This document shows, piece by piece, positions 36,029 to 43,751 of a stretch of DNA of 64,000 bases. A program made the position numbers and the translations under genes. This DNA comes from Martinezella rhizogenes (GTDB taxonomy: Bacteria; Pseudomonadota; Alphaproteobacteria; Rhizobiales; Rhizobiaceae): positions 1,550,001 to 1,614,000 of the forward strand of contig NZ_JUHG01000011.1 in NCBI RefSeq assembly GCF_000799715.1. Reading direction: 5' to 3'. Each line of letters opens with the position of its first letter. The stretch's first letter is position 1. Below the pieces are notes generated by a model. The model was given only the letters and a program-made list of their open reading frames with translations, ran no database searches and was not told where the DNA came from.

Positions 36029-37345
36029 TCAGAGCGAACCGGCATCCTTCAGAACATCGGTCGCCTTCTGCGCGGCCGTGTCGAGTGCTTCCTTGGAGGT
36101 CTTGTCGCCGAGGATGGCGGCCTGAAGTTCAGGATAGACGACGTTGGAAATCTCGATCCATTGCGGCGTGCGCGGAACCGGGAAGGCGTATTTCATCGAT
36201 TCCTGGAAGGTGCTCAGCACTTCCTTCTTGTAGGGATCGGAAGCAGCCTGCTGGATATCCCACTCCCAGACCGCCTTGCGGGTCGGCAGCGTGCCGTTGG
36301 CGGCTTCGAGCTTCTGCGAATCGTCATTGGTGAGGAACCAAACGAGCGAGGCAGCCGCGTCCTTGTGGGCGCAGGCCTCGGTCACCGAGAAGCCGTGATG
36401 GCCAGACCAGCCGGTATGCTTGCCGGACGAGCCGACGGGCTGCACGACGACGCCGACATTGCCGGCAACCTTTGAGGATTTCGGATCGTTGAAATAGGTC
36501 GCCCAGCCCGGCCAGTCGAGATCGAGCGCGACGGTGCCCGAGGCAAAGCCGGCGCCGAGATCGTCCCAGAGATAGTTGGTCGTGCCGACCGGAACGGCCT
36601 TCGCCTTGTACATGTTCACGAACCAGTCGAGCGCACGCACGCCGGCTTCGGAATTGAAGACCGGCTTGCCGTCCTTGTCGAGATATTCACCACCTTCCGC
36701 GACCAGCATTTCAAAGAAGCGGCCATTGATCGCCTCTTCCTTGCCGGGGAATTGCGTGCCGAAGAAATTCGGCGGATTGGCGAAGAACACCGCCTGATCC
36801 GACACTTCCTTCCAGGTCTTCGGCGGTGAGAGATCGTAGCCGTACTTGGCCTTGAACGCCGTCTTCTTCGCCTCATCGCTATAGAGGCTCTTCTGATAAT
36901 AGAGCGCCGAGACGTCGAACTGCGCGCGCGGCAACATGATCAGCCGGCCGTCGATAGTGGAGGCCCCGATCGTTGAATCGACGAACTGGGCAATCTCTTC
37001 CTTCGGCAACAGCTTGTTGAGATCGGTGTAAAGGTCGGGATATTGCGGCGCGAAGGACGAATGGTTCGAGCCGACGCACCAGGAGATATCACCCGATGCC
37101 ATGTCCGACTTGATTTCCTTGTCGAGCTCGAAATGGTTCTTCTTGGAGAGGATGTTGACCTTGGCGCCGGTCTCCTTCTCCCACTCGGTAATGCGCGCAT
37201 AGAGCGGCTCATATTGCTGGCCGCCGATCAGCTTGGCATCGATCGTCACGCCCGGAAACTTGCCGGGCAGGTCGGCGGCAAAAGCCGCGGTGCTCGCGAG
37301 CAATGCCATCACGCCGGCGGCAAAACCGGCCTTCAAATTCTTCAT
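36029..37345 (-). CDS. Carbohydrate ABC transporter substrate-binding protein
   Basis: 438 residues from ATG 37345 (GGGAGG seven bases upstream; the ATG two codons earlier is too close). A signal peptide covers residues 1-23 (LKAGFAAGVMALLASTAAFA, cleavage before ADLPG). Family 1 binding-protein features are YEPLYARITEWEKETGAKVN, GRLIMLPRAQFDVSALYYQK and TGWSGHHGFSVTEACAHKDA. First gene of the minus-strand operon and the periplasmic receptor for its sugar substrate. It is divergent from an IclR regulator. Confidence 0.92.
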   Translation of the reverse strand: MKNLKAGFAAGVMALLASTAAFAADLPGKFPGVTIDAKLIGGQQYEPLYARITEWEKETGAKVNILSKKNHFELDKEIKSDMASGDISWCVGSNHSSFAPQYPDLYTDLNKLLPKEEIAQFVDSTIGASTIDGRLIMLPRAQFDVSALYYQKSLYSDEAKKTAFKAKYGYDLSPPKTWKEVSDQAVFFANPPNFFGTQFPGKEEAINGRFFEMLVAEGGEYLDKDGKPVFNSEAGVRALDWFVNMYKAKAVPVGTTNYLWDDLGAGFASGTVALDLDWPGWATYFNDPKSSKVAGNVGVVVQPVGSSGKHTGWSGHHGFSVTEACAHKDAAASLVWFLTNDDSQKLEAANGTLPTRKAVWEWDIQQAASDPYKKEVLSTFQESMKYAFPVPRTPQWIEISNVVYPELQAAILGDKTSKEALDTAAQKATDVLKDAGSL

Positions 37346-37418
37346 TGTCATTCCTCCCTAAAGAACCGGACTCCCCGCCCGATCGCCCACGTGACCCAAA
37401 TATGGATCATTAATTTAT

Positions 37419-37447
37419 AAGTAAACATCTTATTCATTGGCCGTCAA
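37419..37447 (-). promoter_or_regulatory. Candidate promoter of the minus-strand catabolic operon
   Basis: On the minus strand TTGACG (37442-37447), 17 bases, then TTACTT (37419-37424) running into TATAAATT. The surrounding 37400-37440 is clearly AT-rich relative to the coding DNA. ATTCATT elements inside and beside it match the half-sites of the nearby palindrome at 37479-37494. Confidence 0.5.
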
Positions 37448-37478
37448 GCCGAGATCAGGGGCGCTTGCAAATCGTATT

Positions 37479-37494
37479 CATTCACATATGAATG
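37479..37494. promoter_or_regulatory. Candidate IclR-type operator
   Basis: CATTCA and TGAATG in perfect symmetry around CATA, flanked by further ATTCAT/ATGAAT copies (37430s and 37490s). It sits between the divergent binding-protein and IclR genes. The spacing and AT-rich symmetry suit an IclR-family dimer or tetramer controlling both directions. Confidence 0.55.
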
Positions 37495-37526
37495 ATGAAT
37501 CATGTTTCATTGACGAGAGGCCGACC

Positions 37527-38321
37527 GTGACCATTGAAGACGACAGCGATCGATATCGCGCCCCGGCGCTGGACAAGGGCCTCGATATTCTGGAGCTGCT
37601 GGCGCGCATCGATGGCGGGCTGACGCAGGCGGAAATCGCCAAGGCGCTCGGCAAGAGCCCGAATGAATTCTACCGCATGCTCGACCGGCTGGTGCGGCGC
37701 GGCTATGTGCAGCGGCAGGATGGCGACCGTTTCTATCTGACACTGAAGCTTTTCGGCCTGGCGCATTACCATGCGCCGGTGCGCCGGCTCGTTTCCTTCG
37801 CCACGCCGCTGATGCGCGAATTCTCCAACCGCGCCGAGCAAGCCTGCCATCTGGCGATCTTCGACCGTGGCTCGGTCGTGGTCATCGCCCAGCAGGATTC
37901 GCCGACCTATTGGGGCATCTCTATCCGCGTCGGCGCACAGATCAACCTGTTCAACACCGGCTCCGGCCATATCCTCCTCGCCTTTCGCGACGAGAAGCAG
38001 CGCCAGATGATGATCAACGAGCAGCGCCGCCAGCAGGACCAGGAGGACGACCGACCGCCGGCCGATCTCGACGACAGGCTGCGGTTGATCCGCGACAAGG
38101 GCTTCGAGACCATGGACAGCCTGCAGACCAATGGCGTACGCAATATCTCCGCGCCGATCCTGGCCATGGATGGTAATGCGCTGGCGGCACTCACCTGCCC
38201 CTATATCCAGCCGGTCAATCCCAATGCGCCGACCTATGATCAGGTCATCGACTATGTGCGGGACGCGGCAAAGCAGATCTCCGAAACAGTGGTCGGGACC
38301 GTGGATACCAGCGACATATAA
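37527..38321 (+). CDS. IclR-family transcriptional regulator
   Basis: 264 residues from GTG 37527, preferred because GAGAGG lies six bases upstream and the length then matches the family norm; in-frame ATG codons upstream (for example 37488) fall inside the presumed operator. The winged helix-turn-helix has LDKGLDILELLARIDGGLTQ, then AEIAKALGKSPNEFYRMLDR. The effector domain (about 85-255) includes ISIRVGAQINLFNTGSGHIL. It is divergent from the ABC operon and cotranscribed with the lactonase, MaoC and CoA-transferase genes, so it very likely regulates both units in response to a pathway intermediate. Confidence 0.9.
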   Translation: MTIEDDSDRYRAPALDKGLDILELLARIDGGLTQAEIAKALGKSPNEFYRMLDRLVRRGYVQRQDGDRFYLTLKLFGLAHYHAPVRRLVSFATPLMREFSNRAEQACHLAIFDRGSVVVIAQQDSPTYWGISIRVGAQINLFNTGSGHILLAFRDEKQRQMMINEQRRQQDQEDDRPPADLDDRLRLIRDKGFETMDSLQTNGVRNISAPILAMDGNALAALTCPYIQPVNPNAPTYDQVIDYVRDAAKQISETVVGTVDTSDI

Positions 38322-38384
38322 TTTCTATTTGAATAAACTATTCTTCTGTGAGTATATATTGGCCAGCATGATGGGAGGATCGCC

Positions 38385-39221
38385 ATGCTTTTCGATAGTC
38401 ACCTGCACATCGTCGATCGCGAGAAACTTGCATATCCCTGGCTGGAAGGGGCCGGCGCGCTAAACCGCGACAGCTTCTACGAGGACTATGCCCGCGAAGC
38501 GCATCGCTGCGGGATTACCGACACACTGCATATGGAAGTCGATGTCGACGAGAGCGATATCGAGCGGGAAACAGACTATGTCAAAGGCTTGAGCCGAAAG
38601 CCCGGCAGCCTGATCCGCGGCGCCATCGCCGCCTGCCGTCCGGAGGATGTCGGCTTTCCCGCCTATCTGGAGCGCGTGCTCGCCGATCCCTTCGTCAAGG
38701 GCTTCCGTCGCGTCCTGCATGTCGTGCCGGATGATGTTTCCGAAGGCGCGCTCTTCCGCGAAAACCTGAAGCGGCTGGCCGGCACGCGCCTTACCTTCGA
38801 TCTCTGCGTGCTGCCGCATCAGATTTCCAAGGCAATCGCGCTCGCTGACCTCAATCCCGACGTCCAGTTCATTCTCGACCATTGCGGCGTGCCCGCGATC
38901 AAGAAGCAACTCGGCCAGGTCTGGTCCTCGGGAATAACCGAGATTGCCAGGCGTCCGAATGTCGTCGTCAAGATTTCCGGTATCGTCGCCTATGCCGATC
39001 CAGACAGCTGGACCGTCGACAGGCTGCAACCCTTCGTCGAGCATTCGATCGCAAGCTTCGGCTGGGATCGCGTCATCTGGGGCAGCGACTGGCCGGTCTG
39101 CACGCTCGGCGGCGGTCTCTCCACCTGGGTCGCCGCCACGCATGCGCTGATGCAAGGGGCAAGCGCCGACGAACGCGACCGGCTGTATCAGCGCAACGCC
39201 AAGCGTCTCTGGTCTCTCTGA
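38385..39221 (+). CDS. COG3618 amidohydrolase-type lactonase (L-fuconolactonase-like)
   Basis: 278 residues from ATG 38385 with GGGAGG six bases upstream. MLFDSHLHIVDREKLAYPWL carries the N-terminal HxH motif (His6, His8). FILDHCGVPAIKKQLGQVW carries a mid-barrel His, and DRVIWGSDWPVCTLGGGLS carries the C-terminal Asp. This is the COG3618 metal-dependent hydrolase family, whose characterised members hydrolyse L-fucono-1,5-lactone, L-rhamnono-lactone and related sugar lactones. It fits between a sugar dehydrogenase and the enolase-type dehydratase encoded by the divergent operon. Confidence 0.87.
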   Translation: MLFDSHLHIVDREKLAYPWLEGAGALNRDSFYEDYAREAHRCGITDTLHMEVDVDESDIERETDYVKGLSRKPGSLIRGAIAACRPEDVGFPAYLERVLADPFVKGFRRVLHVVPDDVSEGALFRENLKRLAGTRLTFDLCVLPHQISKAIALADLNPDVQFILDHCGVPAIKKQLGQVWSSGITEIARRPNVVVKISGIVAYADPDSWTVDRLQPFVEHSIASFGWDRVIWGSDWPVCTLGGGLSTWVAATHALMQGASADERDRLYQRNAKRLWSL

Positions 39222-39251
39222 GCGCCCGCCATATCACCGAAAGACCATGCC

Positions 39252-39797
39252 ATGACTGCCACCGTCGGCATTTCCAGCACCCATCCGAAGACCATGCCGG
39301 TCGGTCATGCCGATATTCCCGTCTGGAACTCGGAAAACTGGTTCTACGAAGACTTTGAAATCGGCCACAAGATCCGCTCGCTGCGGCGCACGATTTCCGA
39401 AGGCGAGTCCCAGCAGTTCAACGCGCTGGTGCTCGACATGCATCCCTATGTCAGCGACCAGATCTTTGCCGAAACGGAAGGCCTGTTCGGCAAGCGACTG
39501 GTGGCCGGCGCCTTCGTCTTCTCCGCCGGTCTCGGTCTCGTCGCCACCAATTGCATCAATGCCTTTTCCTATGGCTATGACAGGCTGCGCTTCATCAAGC
39601 CAACCTTCATCGGCGACACGATCTACACCATCCGCACCAACCTGGATAAGCAGCCGAAATATAAAGATCTCGGGCTGATCCGCTCATCCTATGAGGTCTT
39701 CAAGGGCGAAGGCGAGCTGGTGCTTTACTGCGAGCATATACAGACCGTGCGCTACAAGGACGGCCGTCCTGCCGACGCTCCGGAGCTGAAGGGCTGA
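39252..39797 (+). CDS. MaoC-family hot-dog protein with altered active site
   Basis: 181 residues: a 30-residue leader then one hot-dog domain. [20 protein letters not shown] is nearly identical to the corresponding block of the other MaoC protein (29808-30260), so they are paralogues. In the hydratase motif, Asp62 is kept ([15 protein letters not shown]), but the position of the catalytic His is Val67. The usual hydration mechanism should therefore be impaired. It may form a heterodimer with the other MaoC or act in a different step. Its stop is one base before the CoA-transferase start. Confidence 0.82.
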   Translation: MTATVGISSTHPKTMPVGHADIPVWNSENWFYEDFEIGHKIRSLRRTISEGESQQFNALVLDMHPYVSDQIFAETEGLFGKRLVAGAFVFSAGLGLVATNCINAFSYGYDRLRFIKPTFIGDTIYTIRTNLDKQPKYKDLGLIRSSYEVFKGEGELVLYCEHIQTVRYKDGRPADAPELKG

Positions 39798-39798
39798 A

Positions 39799-40965
39799 AT
39801 GATCGAGCAAAACAATGAGGGCCTGCTTGCCGGCATAGTGGTGCTCGATATGAGTCAGTTTCTGGCCGGCCCGATGGCAGCACTGCGGCTCGGCGATCTC
39901 GGCGCGCGGGTAATCAAGATCGAGCGGCCTGATGGCGGCGATCTCTGTCGGCGGCTCTATCTCAGCGACACCGAGATCGGCGGCGACTCGACCTTGTTCC
40001 ACGCCATCAATCGCGGCAAGGAAAGCTTCGCCATCAACATGAAGGACGAAGGCGATCTGCGGGATCTTCGCGCGCTGATCGAAAAGGCCGACGTCATCAT
40101 CCAGAATTTTCGCCCCGGGGTTATCGAGCGCCTCGGCCTGGATTACGCCTCGGTCACCGCGATCAACCCCCGCATCGTCTACGGCAGCATCACCGGCTAC
40201 GGACCGGACAATGAATGGCGGCATTTTCCAGGACAAGACCTGCTCGCCCAGGCACGCTCCGGCGCCATGTGGCTGAACGGCGAGGCCGATGACGGCCCTG
40301 TGCCCTTCGGCCTTGCGGTTGCTGATATGCTGGCCGGCAATCTCATCGTCCAGGGCATTCTCGCCGGTCTCGTGCGGCGCAGCGTTACCGGCCGTGGCGT
40401 CCATGTCGAAACCAGCCTGCTGGAAGCGATGATCGACTTCCAGTTCGAGGTACTGACCACGCATCTCAACGACGGCGGCCGCCTGCCGAAAAAGTCCTCG
40501 GTGCGCAATGCCCACGCCTATCTCTCGGCACCCTACGGCGTCTACCACTGCGCCGACGGCTGGCTGGCACTGGCCATGACGCCGCTGCCGAAACTGGCGC
40601 CACTCCTCGATCTGCCCGCACTTGCCGATTACACGCCGGACGAAGCCTTTTCCCTGCGCGACGAGATCAAGAGCCTGATCGCCATCCGCCTGCATCAGAA
40701 GACGGTGGCGGAATGGCTCACCATCCTCGAGCCCGCCGATATCTGGGCGACAGAAGTGCTCGATTGGCCGCAGCTACTGGAAACCGCCGCCTTCCGCCAA
40801 CTCGACATGCTGCAAACCGTGACCCGTGGCGACGGCATTTCCGTCCACACGACGGCAAGCCCGATCCGCGTCAATGGCGTGCGCGCTAAGAACGATCTCG
40901 CGGCCCCGACGATTGGCAGCGGCTCGGAGAAGATCCGGGCGGAATTCGCAATCAGCGCCGACTAG
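39799..40965 (+). CDS. CaiB/BaiF class III CoA-transferase
   Basis: 388 residues. GIVVLDMSQFLAGPMAALRL, then GDLGARVIKIERPDGGD, is the family N terminus. The acyl-accepting aspartate is Asp147 in HFPGQDLLAQARSGAMWLNG, and GRGVHVETSLLEAMIDF and SVRNAHAYLSAPYGVYHCAD are further conserved blocks. It moves CoA between carboxylic acids. Its translation is probably coupled to MaoC (one base apart). Placement beside a sugar-acid pathway suggests that an intermediate is processed as a CoA thioester; the acid is unknown. Confidence 0.88.
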   Translation: MIEQNNEGLLAGIVVLDMSQFLAGPMAALRLGDLGARVIKIERPDGGDLCRRLYLSDTEIGGDSTLFHAINRGKESFAINMKDEGDLRDLRALIEKADVIIQNFRPGVIERLGLDYASVTAINPRIVYGSITGYGPDNEWRHFPGQDLLAQARSGAMWLNGEADDGPVPFGLAVADMLAGNLIVQGILAGLVRRSVTGRGVHVETSLLEAMIDFQFEVLTTHLNDGGRLPKKSSVRNAHAYLSAPYGVYHCADGWLALAMTPLPKLAPLLDLPALADYTPDEAFSLRDEIKSLIAIRLHQKTVAEWLTILEPADIWATEVLDWPQLLETAAFRQLDMLQTVTRGDGISVHTTASPIRVNGVRAKNDLAAPTIGSGSEKIRAEFAISAD

Positions 40966-40974
40966 ACGCGACCA

Positions 40975-41008
40975 AAGAAAAAGCGCGGCCACCCTTCGGT
41001 AGCCGCGC
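40975..41008 (-). terminator. Terminator of tal
   Basis: On the minus strand GCGCGGC and GCCGCGC form a 7-base stem, followed by TTTTTCTTT. It lies 24 bases beyond the transaldolase stop. On the plus strand it may also end the CoA-transferase transcript, though without a T run. Confidence 0.8.
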
Positions 41009-41031
41009 CTTGTTCATCTCAGTTCAACTGC

Positions 41032-41997
41032 TTATGCGGCAGCGAGCTGTAGTTCCTTGCTGACCATGGCGCGAAGCGTGCCGAGATCCTTGGCGAATGC
41101 GCGGATGCCTTCGGCGAGCTTTTCGGTCGCCATCGCATCCTCGTTCATCTGCCAGCGGTAGGTCTTTTCATCGACGATGATCTTGGCGACGGAGGTCTTG
41201 TTTTCCGGCGAGAGCTTGCGCTCCAGCTTGCCTTCGTCCTTGGCGAGTTCGTCCAGCAGGTTCGGGCTGATCGTCAGGCGATCGCAACCGGCCAGAGCTT
41301 CGACTTCGGCGGCACTGCGGAAGGAGGCGCCCATGACGATCGTCTTGATGTCGTTGGCCTTGTAGTAGTTGTAGATTTCGCGAACGGACAGAACGCCCGG
41401 ATCTTCTTCCGGGGTGTAGTCCTTGCCGGTCGACTTCTTGTACCAGTCGAGGATACGGCCGACGAAGGGCGAGATCAGGAAGACCTTGGCGTCAGCGCAG
41501 GCGACGGCCTGGGCCTTGCTGAAGAGCAGCGTCAGATTGCAGTCGATGCCTTCCTTCTGCAACACTTCGGCGGCACGGATGCCTTCCCAGGTGGAGGCGA
41601 GCTTGATCAGGATACGGTCGCGCTCGATGCCGCGCTCCTTGTAGGCGGCGATGATGGCGCGAGCCTTGGCAAGCGATGCCTCGGTATCGAAGGACAGGTC
41701 GGCGTCGACTTCGGTCGAAACACGGCCGGGAACGAGGCCGGAGAGAGCAGCACCGACGGAAATCGCCAGACGGTCGGCAACCGCAGCGGCAACAGCATCC
41801 GGCGTGCCACCCTGCTTCTTGCCCCAAACGACGGCTTCCTTGATCGCGTCGGCGAACATCGGCGTGCCGAGCGCCTTCAGGACGATGGTCGGGTTGGTCG
41901 TGCAATCGACCGGCTTCAGACGGGCAACCGCCTCGATGTCACCGGTATCGGCCACGACCGTCGTCATGGCGCGAAGTTGGTCAAGCTTGGATGTCAT
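41032..41997 (-). CDS. tal: Transaldolase
   Basis: 321 residues, TalA/TalB-type. [15 protein letters not shown] is the N-terminal signature, [20 protein letters not shown] carries the Schiff-base lysine, and [20 protein letters not shown] follows. [20 protein letters not shown] is the phosphate-binding end. It exchanges a three-carbon unit between sedoheptulose 7-phosphate and glyceraldehyde 3-phosphate in the pentose phosphate pathway. That pathway is the sink for xylose and polyol products made elsewhere in this window. It is monocistronic and divergent from a SorC regulator across about 500 bases. Confidence 0.96.
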   Translation of the reverse strand: MTSKLDQLRAMTTVVADTGDIEAVARLKPVDCTTNPTIVLKALGTPMFADAIKEAVVWGKKQGGTPDAVAAAVADRLAISVGAALSGLVPGRVSTEVDADLSFDTEASLAKARAIIAAYKERGIERDRILIKLASTWEGIRAAEVLQKEGIDCNLTLLFSKAQAVACADAKVFLISPFVGRILDWYKKSTGKDYTPEEDPGVLSVREIYNYYKANDIKTIVMGASFRSAAEVEALAGCDRLTISPNLLDELAKDEGKLERKLSPENKTSVAKIIVDEKTYRWQMNEDAMATEKLAEGIRAFAKDLGTLRAMVSKELQLAAA

Positions 41998-42500
41998 GAT
42001 ACCTATCCTTGTTGAATTTGGCCCATTGGGTTGGGAAATACTGACCGGCGATTCCGTCCGGTTCGATGGACGACACGAAGACTGAGAGCGGATCGCGCCG
42101 CACTGCCTCCCATGCCTCGGTAACGGCAGAAACAGTGCGATGGTTCCAATTCCGGTGAACGGCCGGAGCCGCGAGGAAACAACTTTCCGGGGACTGGCTT
42201 TTCGTCGGGTGAGAGCGCCCTATATGGCTCCCTGCCCAGACAAGCATTCCCACGGCGCAGCACTTGCACATTGCCCTCCTCGACTGGACAAAGACCGTAT
42301 TCCTTGGGGCGACTATCATCAATCTCGCCGGGAAAAGTCAAGCGACATTTGTGCATTTCAATTGACATAAGTTTCAAGCCATAGAATATCTCCAGGCGAA
42401 GAGCCGATCTCGCCGCCCCTGCCCTGCGCCGCCGCGGCAACCCTGGTTGCCTGCGATCAATCGAGCAGAATGGGCGGGCGAAAATCTTGCTGGAGGACCT
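41998..42500. other. 500-base spacer between tal and the SorC-type gene
   Basis: No supported gene: overlapping short frames have no recognisable family and no ribosome-binding sites. The only element I can propose is a plus-strand promoter at 42362-42389. The length is large for two divergent promoters, so an sRNA or a decayed gene is possible, but nothing specific is visible. Confidence 0.45.
42362..42389 (+). promoter_or_regulatory. Candidate promoter of the SorC-type regulator
   Basis: TTGACA (42362-42367), 16 bases, then GAATAT (42384-42389). The -35 element is a perfect match. A related GACATTTGTG sequence lies just upstream (about 42343), comparable with the GACATTTTGTC element before smoE, and may be part of an autoregulatory site. 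Confidence 0.45.
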
Positions 42501-43490
42501 GTGGCCAAACTCAGACGCGGGACACACACTGCCTATTCCGAGACGGCGTCTCTGCGGCTGCGCGCCGCTTGGCTCTATTATAATCAGGGCCTGACACAGA
42601 AAGATGTCGCCGAACAGTTAGGCATCAGCCGCACCACCGTCATCCGCTTGCTCGACGAGGCGATGCGCCGCAGCGAGGTGCAGATCTGGATCAATGAAGG
42701 TATCGACGACTGCGTCGAACTGGCGATCAAGCTGGAGCGCATTTACGGGCTGGACGAGGCGATCGTCGTTCCGGCTCCAGCCGGCGGCGACGTCAATGCC
42801 CAGGCGAAAAGTGTCGGCCTGGCGCTCGGCCAGTTCCTGACGGAAGCGATCCCCGACAACTACACGATCGGCGTCGGCTGGGGCCGGACGATGACCGCTT
42901 CGCTCGCAAGCTTCCGCCCGCCCCGCCGCGACAATTGCAAGGTGGTCTCGCTGCTCGGCGGCATCGTCGCCGTCCACCAGACCAACCCGATCGACTATAC
43001 CTGGCGCCTGGCAAGCCAGCTCGGCGCGGAATGCTATATGTTCCTGGCGCCGCTACTGGTCGATTCCATCGAGACCAAGCGCAATCTGATCGAAAAATGC
43101 GGGCTGGAGGCGATCTACCGACTGGCCGAAAACCTTGACCTCGCCATCGTCAGCTGCGGCGACATCGGCCCGCAATCGACATCGCTATCCGAAGGATTCA
43201 TCTCGAAACGCGAGCTGGATCAGCTGATCGACGCCGGCTGCGTCTGCGACACCATGTTCAATTTCCTCGACGCCGAGGGCAATTCAGTCGACCATCCGAT
43301 CAACAAGCGCGTGATGTCCGTTGATCTCGATACGCTGAAAAAAGCCAAGCACATCGTCATCTCCTCAGGCGGCGCGCACCGCGCACTCGCCATCAGCGCC
43401 ACCATCAAGCGCATCGGCTGCAACACGCTGATCACGGATGAAAGTGCCGCCAAGGCATTGTTGCAGATGGCGGTGGCGAAGGCGGCTTGA
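42501..43490 (+). CDS. SorC/DeoR-type sugar-binding transcriptional regulator
   Basis: 329 residues from GTG 42501 with GGAGG four bases upstream; an in-frame start at 42447 would add 18 poorly conserved residues. RAAWLYYNQGLTQKDVAEQL, then GISRTTVIRLLDEA, is the SorC helix-turn-helix. The rest is the sugar-phosphate-binding domain (SugarBindingDomain of SorC), with IGVGWGRTMTASLASFRPPR and SVDLDTLKKAKHIVISSGGA. Family members sense phosphorylated sugars or polyols. It has no adjacent catabolic operon apart from the divergent tal, so its targets may lie elsewhere. Confidence 0.87.
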   Translation: MAKLRRGTHTAYSETASLRLRAAWLYYNQGLTQKDVAEQLGISRTTVIRLLDEAMRRSEVQIWINEGIDDCVELAIKLERIYGLDEAIVVPAPAGGDVNAQAKSVGLALGQFLTEAIPDNYTIGVGWGRTMTASLASFRPPRRDNCKVVSLLGGIVAVHQTNPIDYTWRLASQLGAECYMFLAPLLVDSIETKRNLIEKCGLEAIYRLAENLDLAIVSCGDIGPQSTSLSEGFISKRELDQLIDAGCVCDTMFNFLDAEGNSVDHPINKRVMSVDLDTLKKAKHIVISSGGAHRALAISATIKRIGCNTLITDESAAKALLQMAVAKAA

Positions 43491-43520
43491 TCGTCGGCGC
43501 CGAATTCGCGGAGAGCGCAT

Positions 43521-43708
43521 ACCCCCCTCTGTCACTTTCGTGACATCTCCCCCACAAGGGTGGAGATTGGTAACCCGTTGCACGTATTTGCCTCAAACTG
43601 ACATTGTGCCTGCTGAAACAGAGATTCGTTGTTTAACGAAAAGGGGCGGCATCCTCCCAACGATCTCCACCCTTGTGGGGGAGATGTCACGAAGTGACAG
43701 AGGGGGGT
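43521..43708. repeat. Pair of inverted palindromic repeats enclosing about 90 bases
   Basis: 43521-43568 and 43662-43708 are inverted copies of one about 48-base unit, differing mainly by one base in the inner palindrome (GTCACTTTCGTGAC against GTCACGAAGTGAC). Each unit carries its own GTCAC/GTGAC and CTCCCCC/ATCTCCACC-type symmetry. Two terminal inverted copies around a short unique core is the layout of a miniature non-autonomous element. Confidence 0.75.
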
Positions 43709-43751
43709 GCCAGAGGCACGGCAAACTCAAGATCTCTGAAGAGCAAAAACC

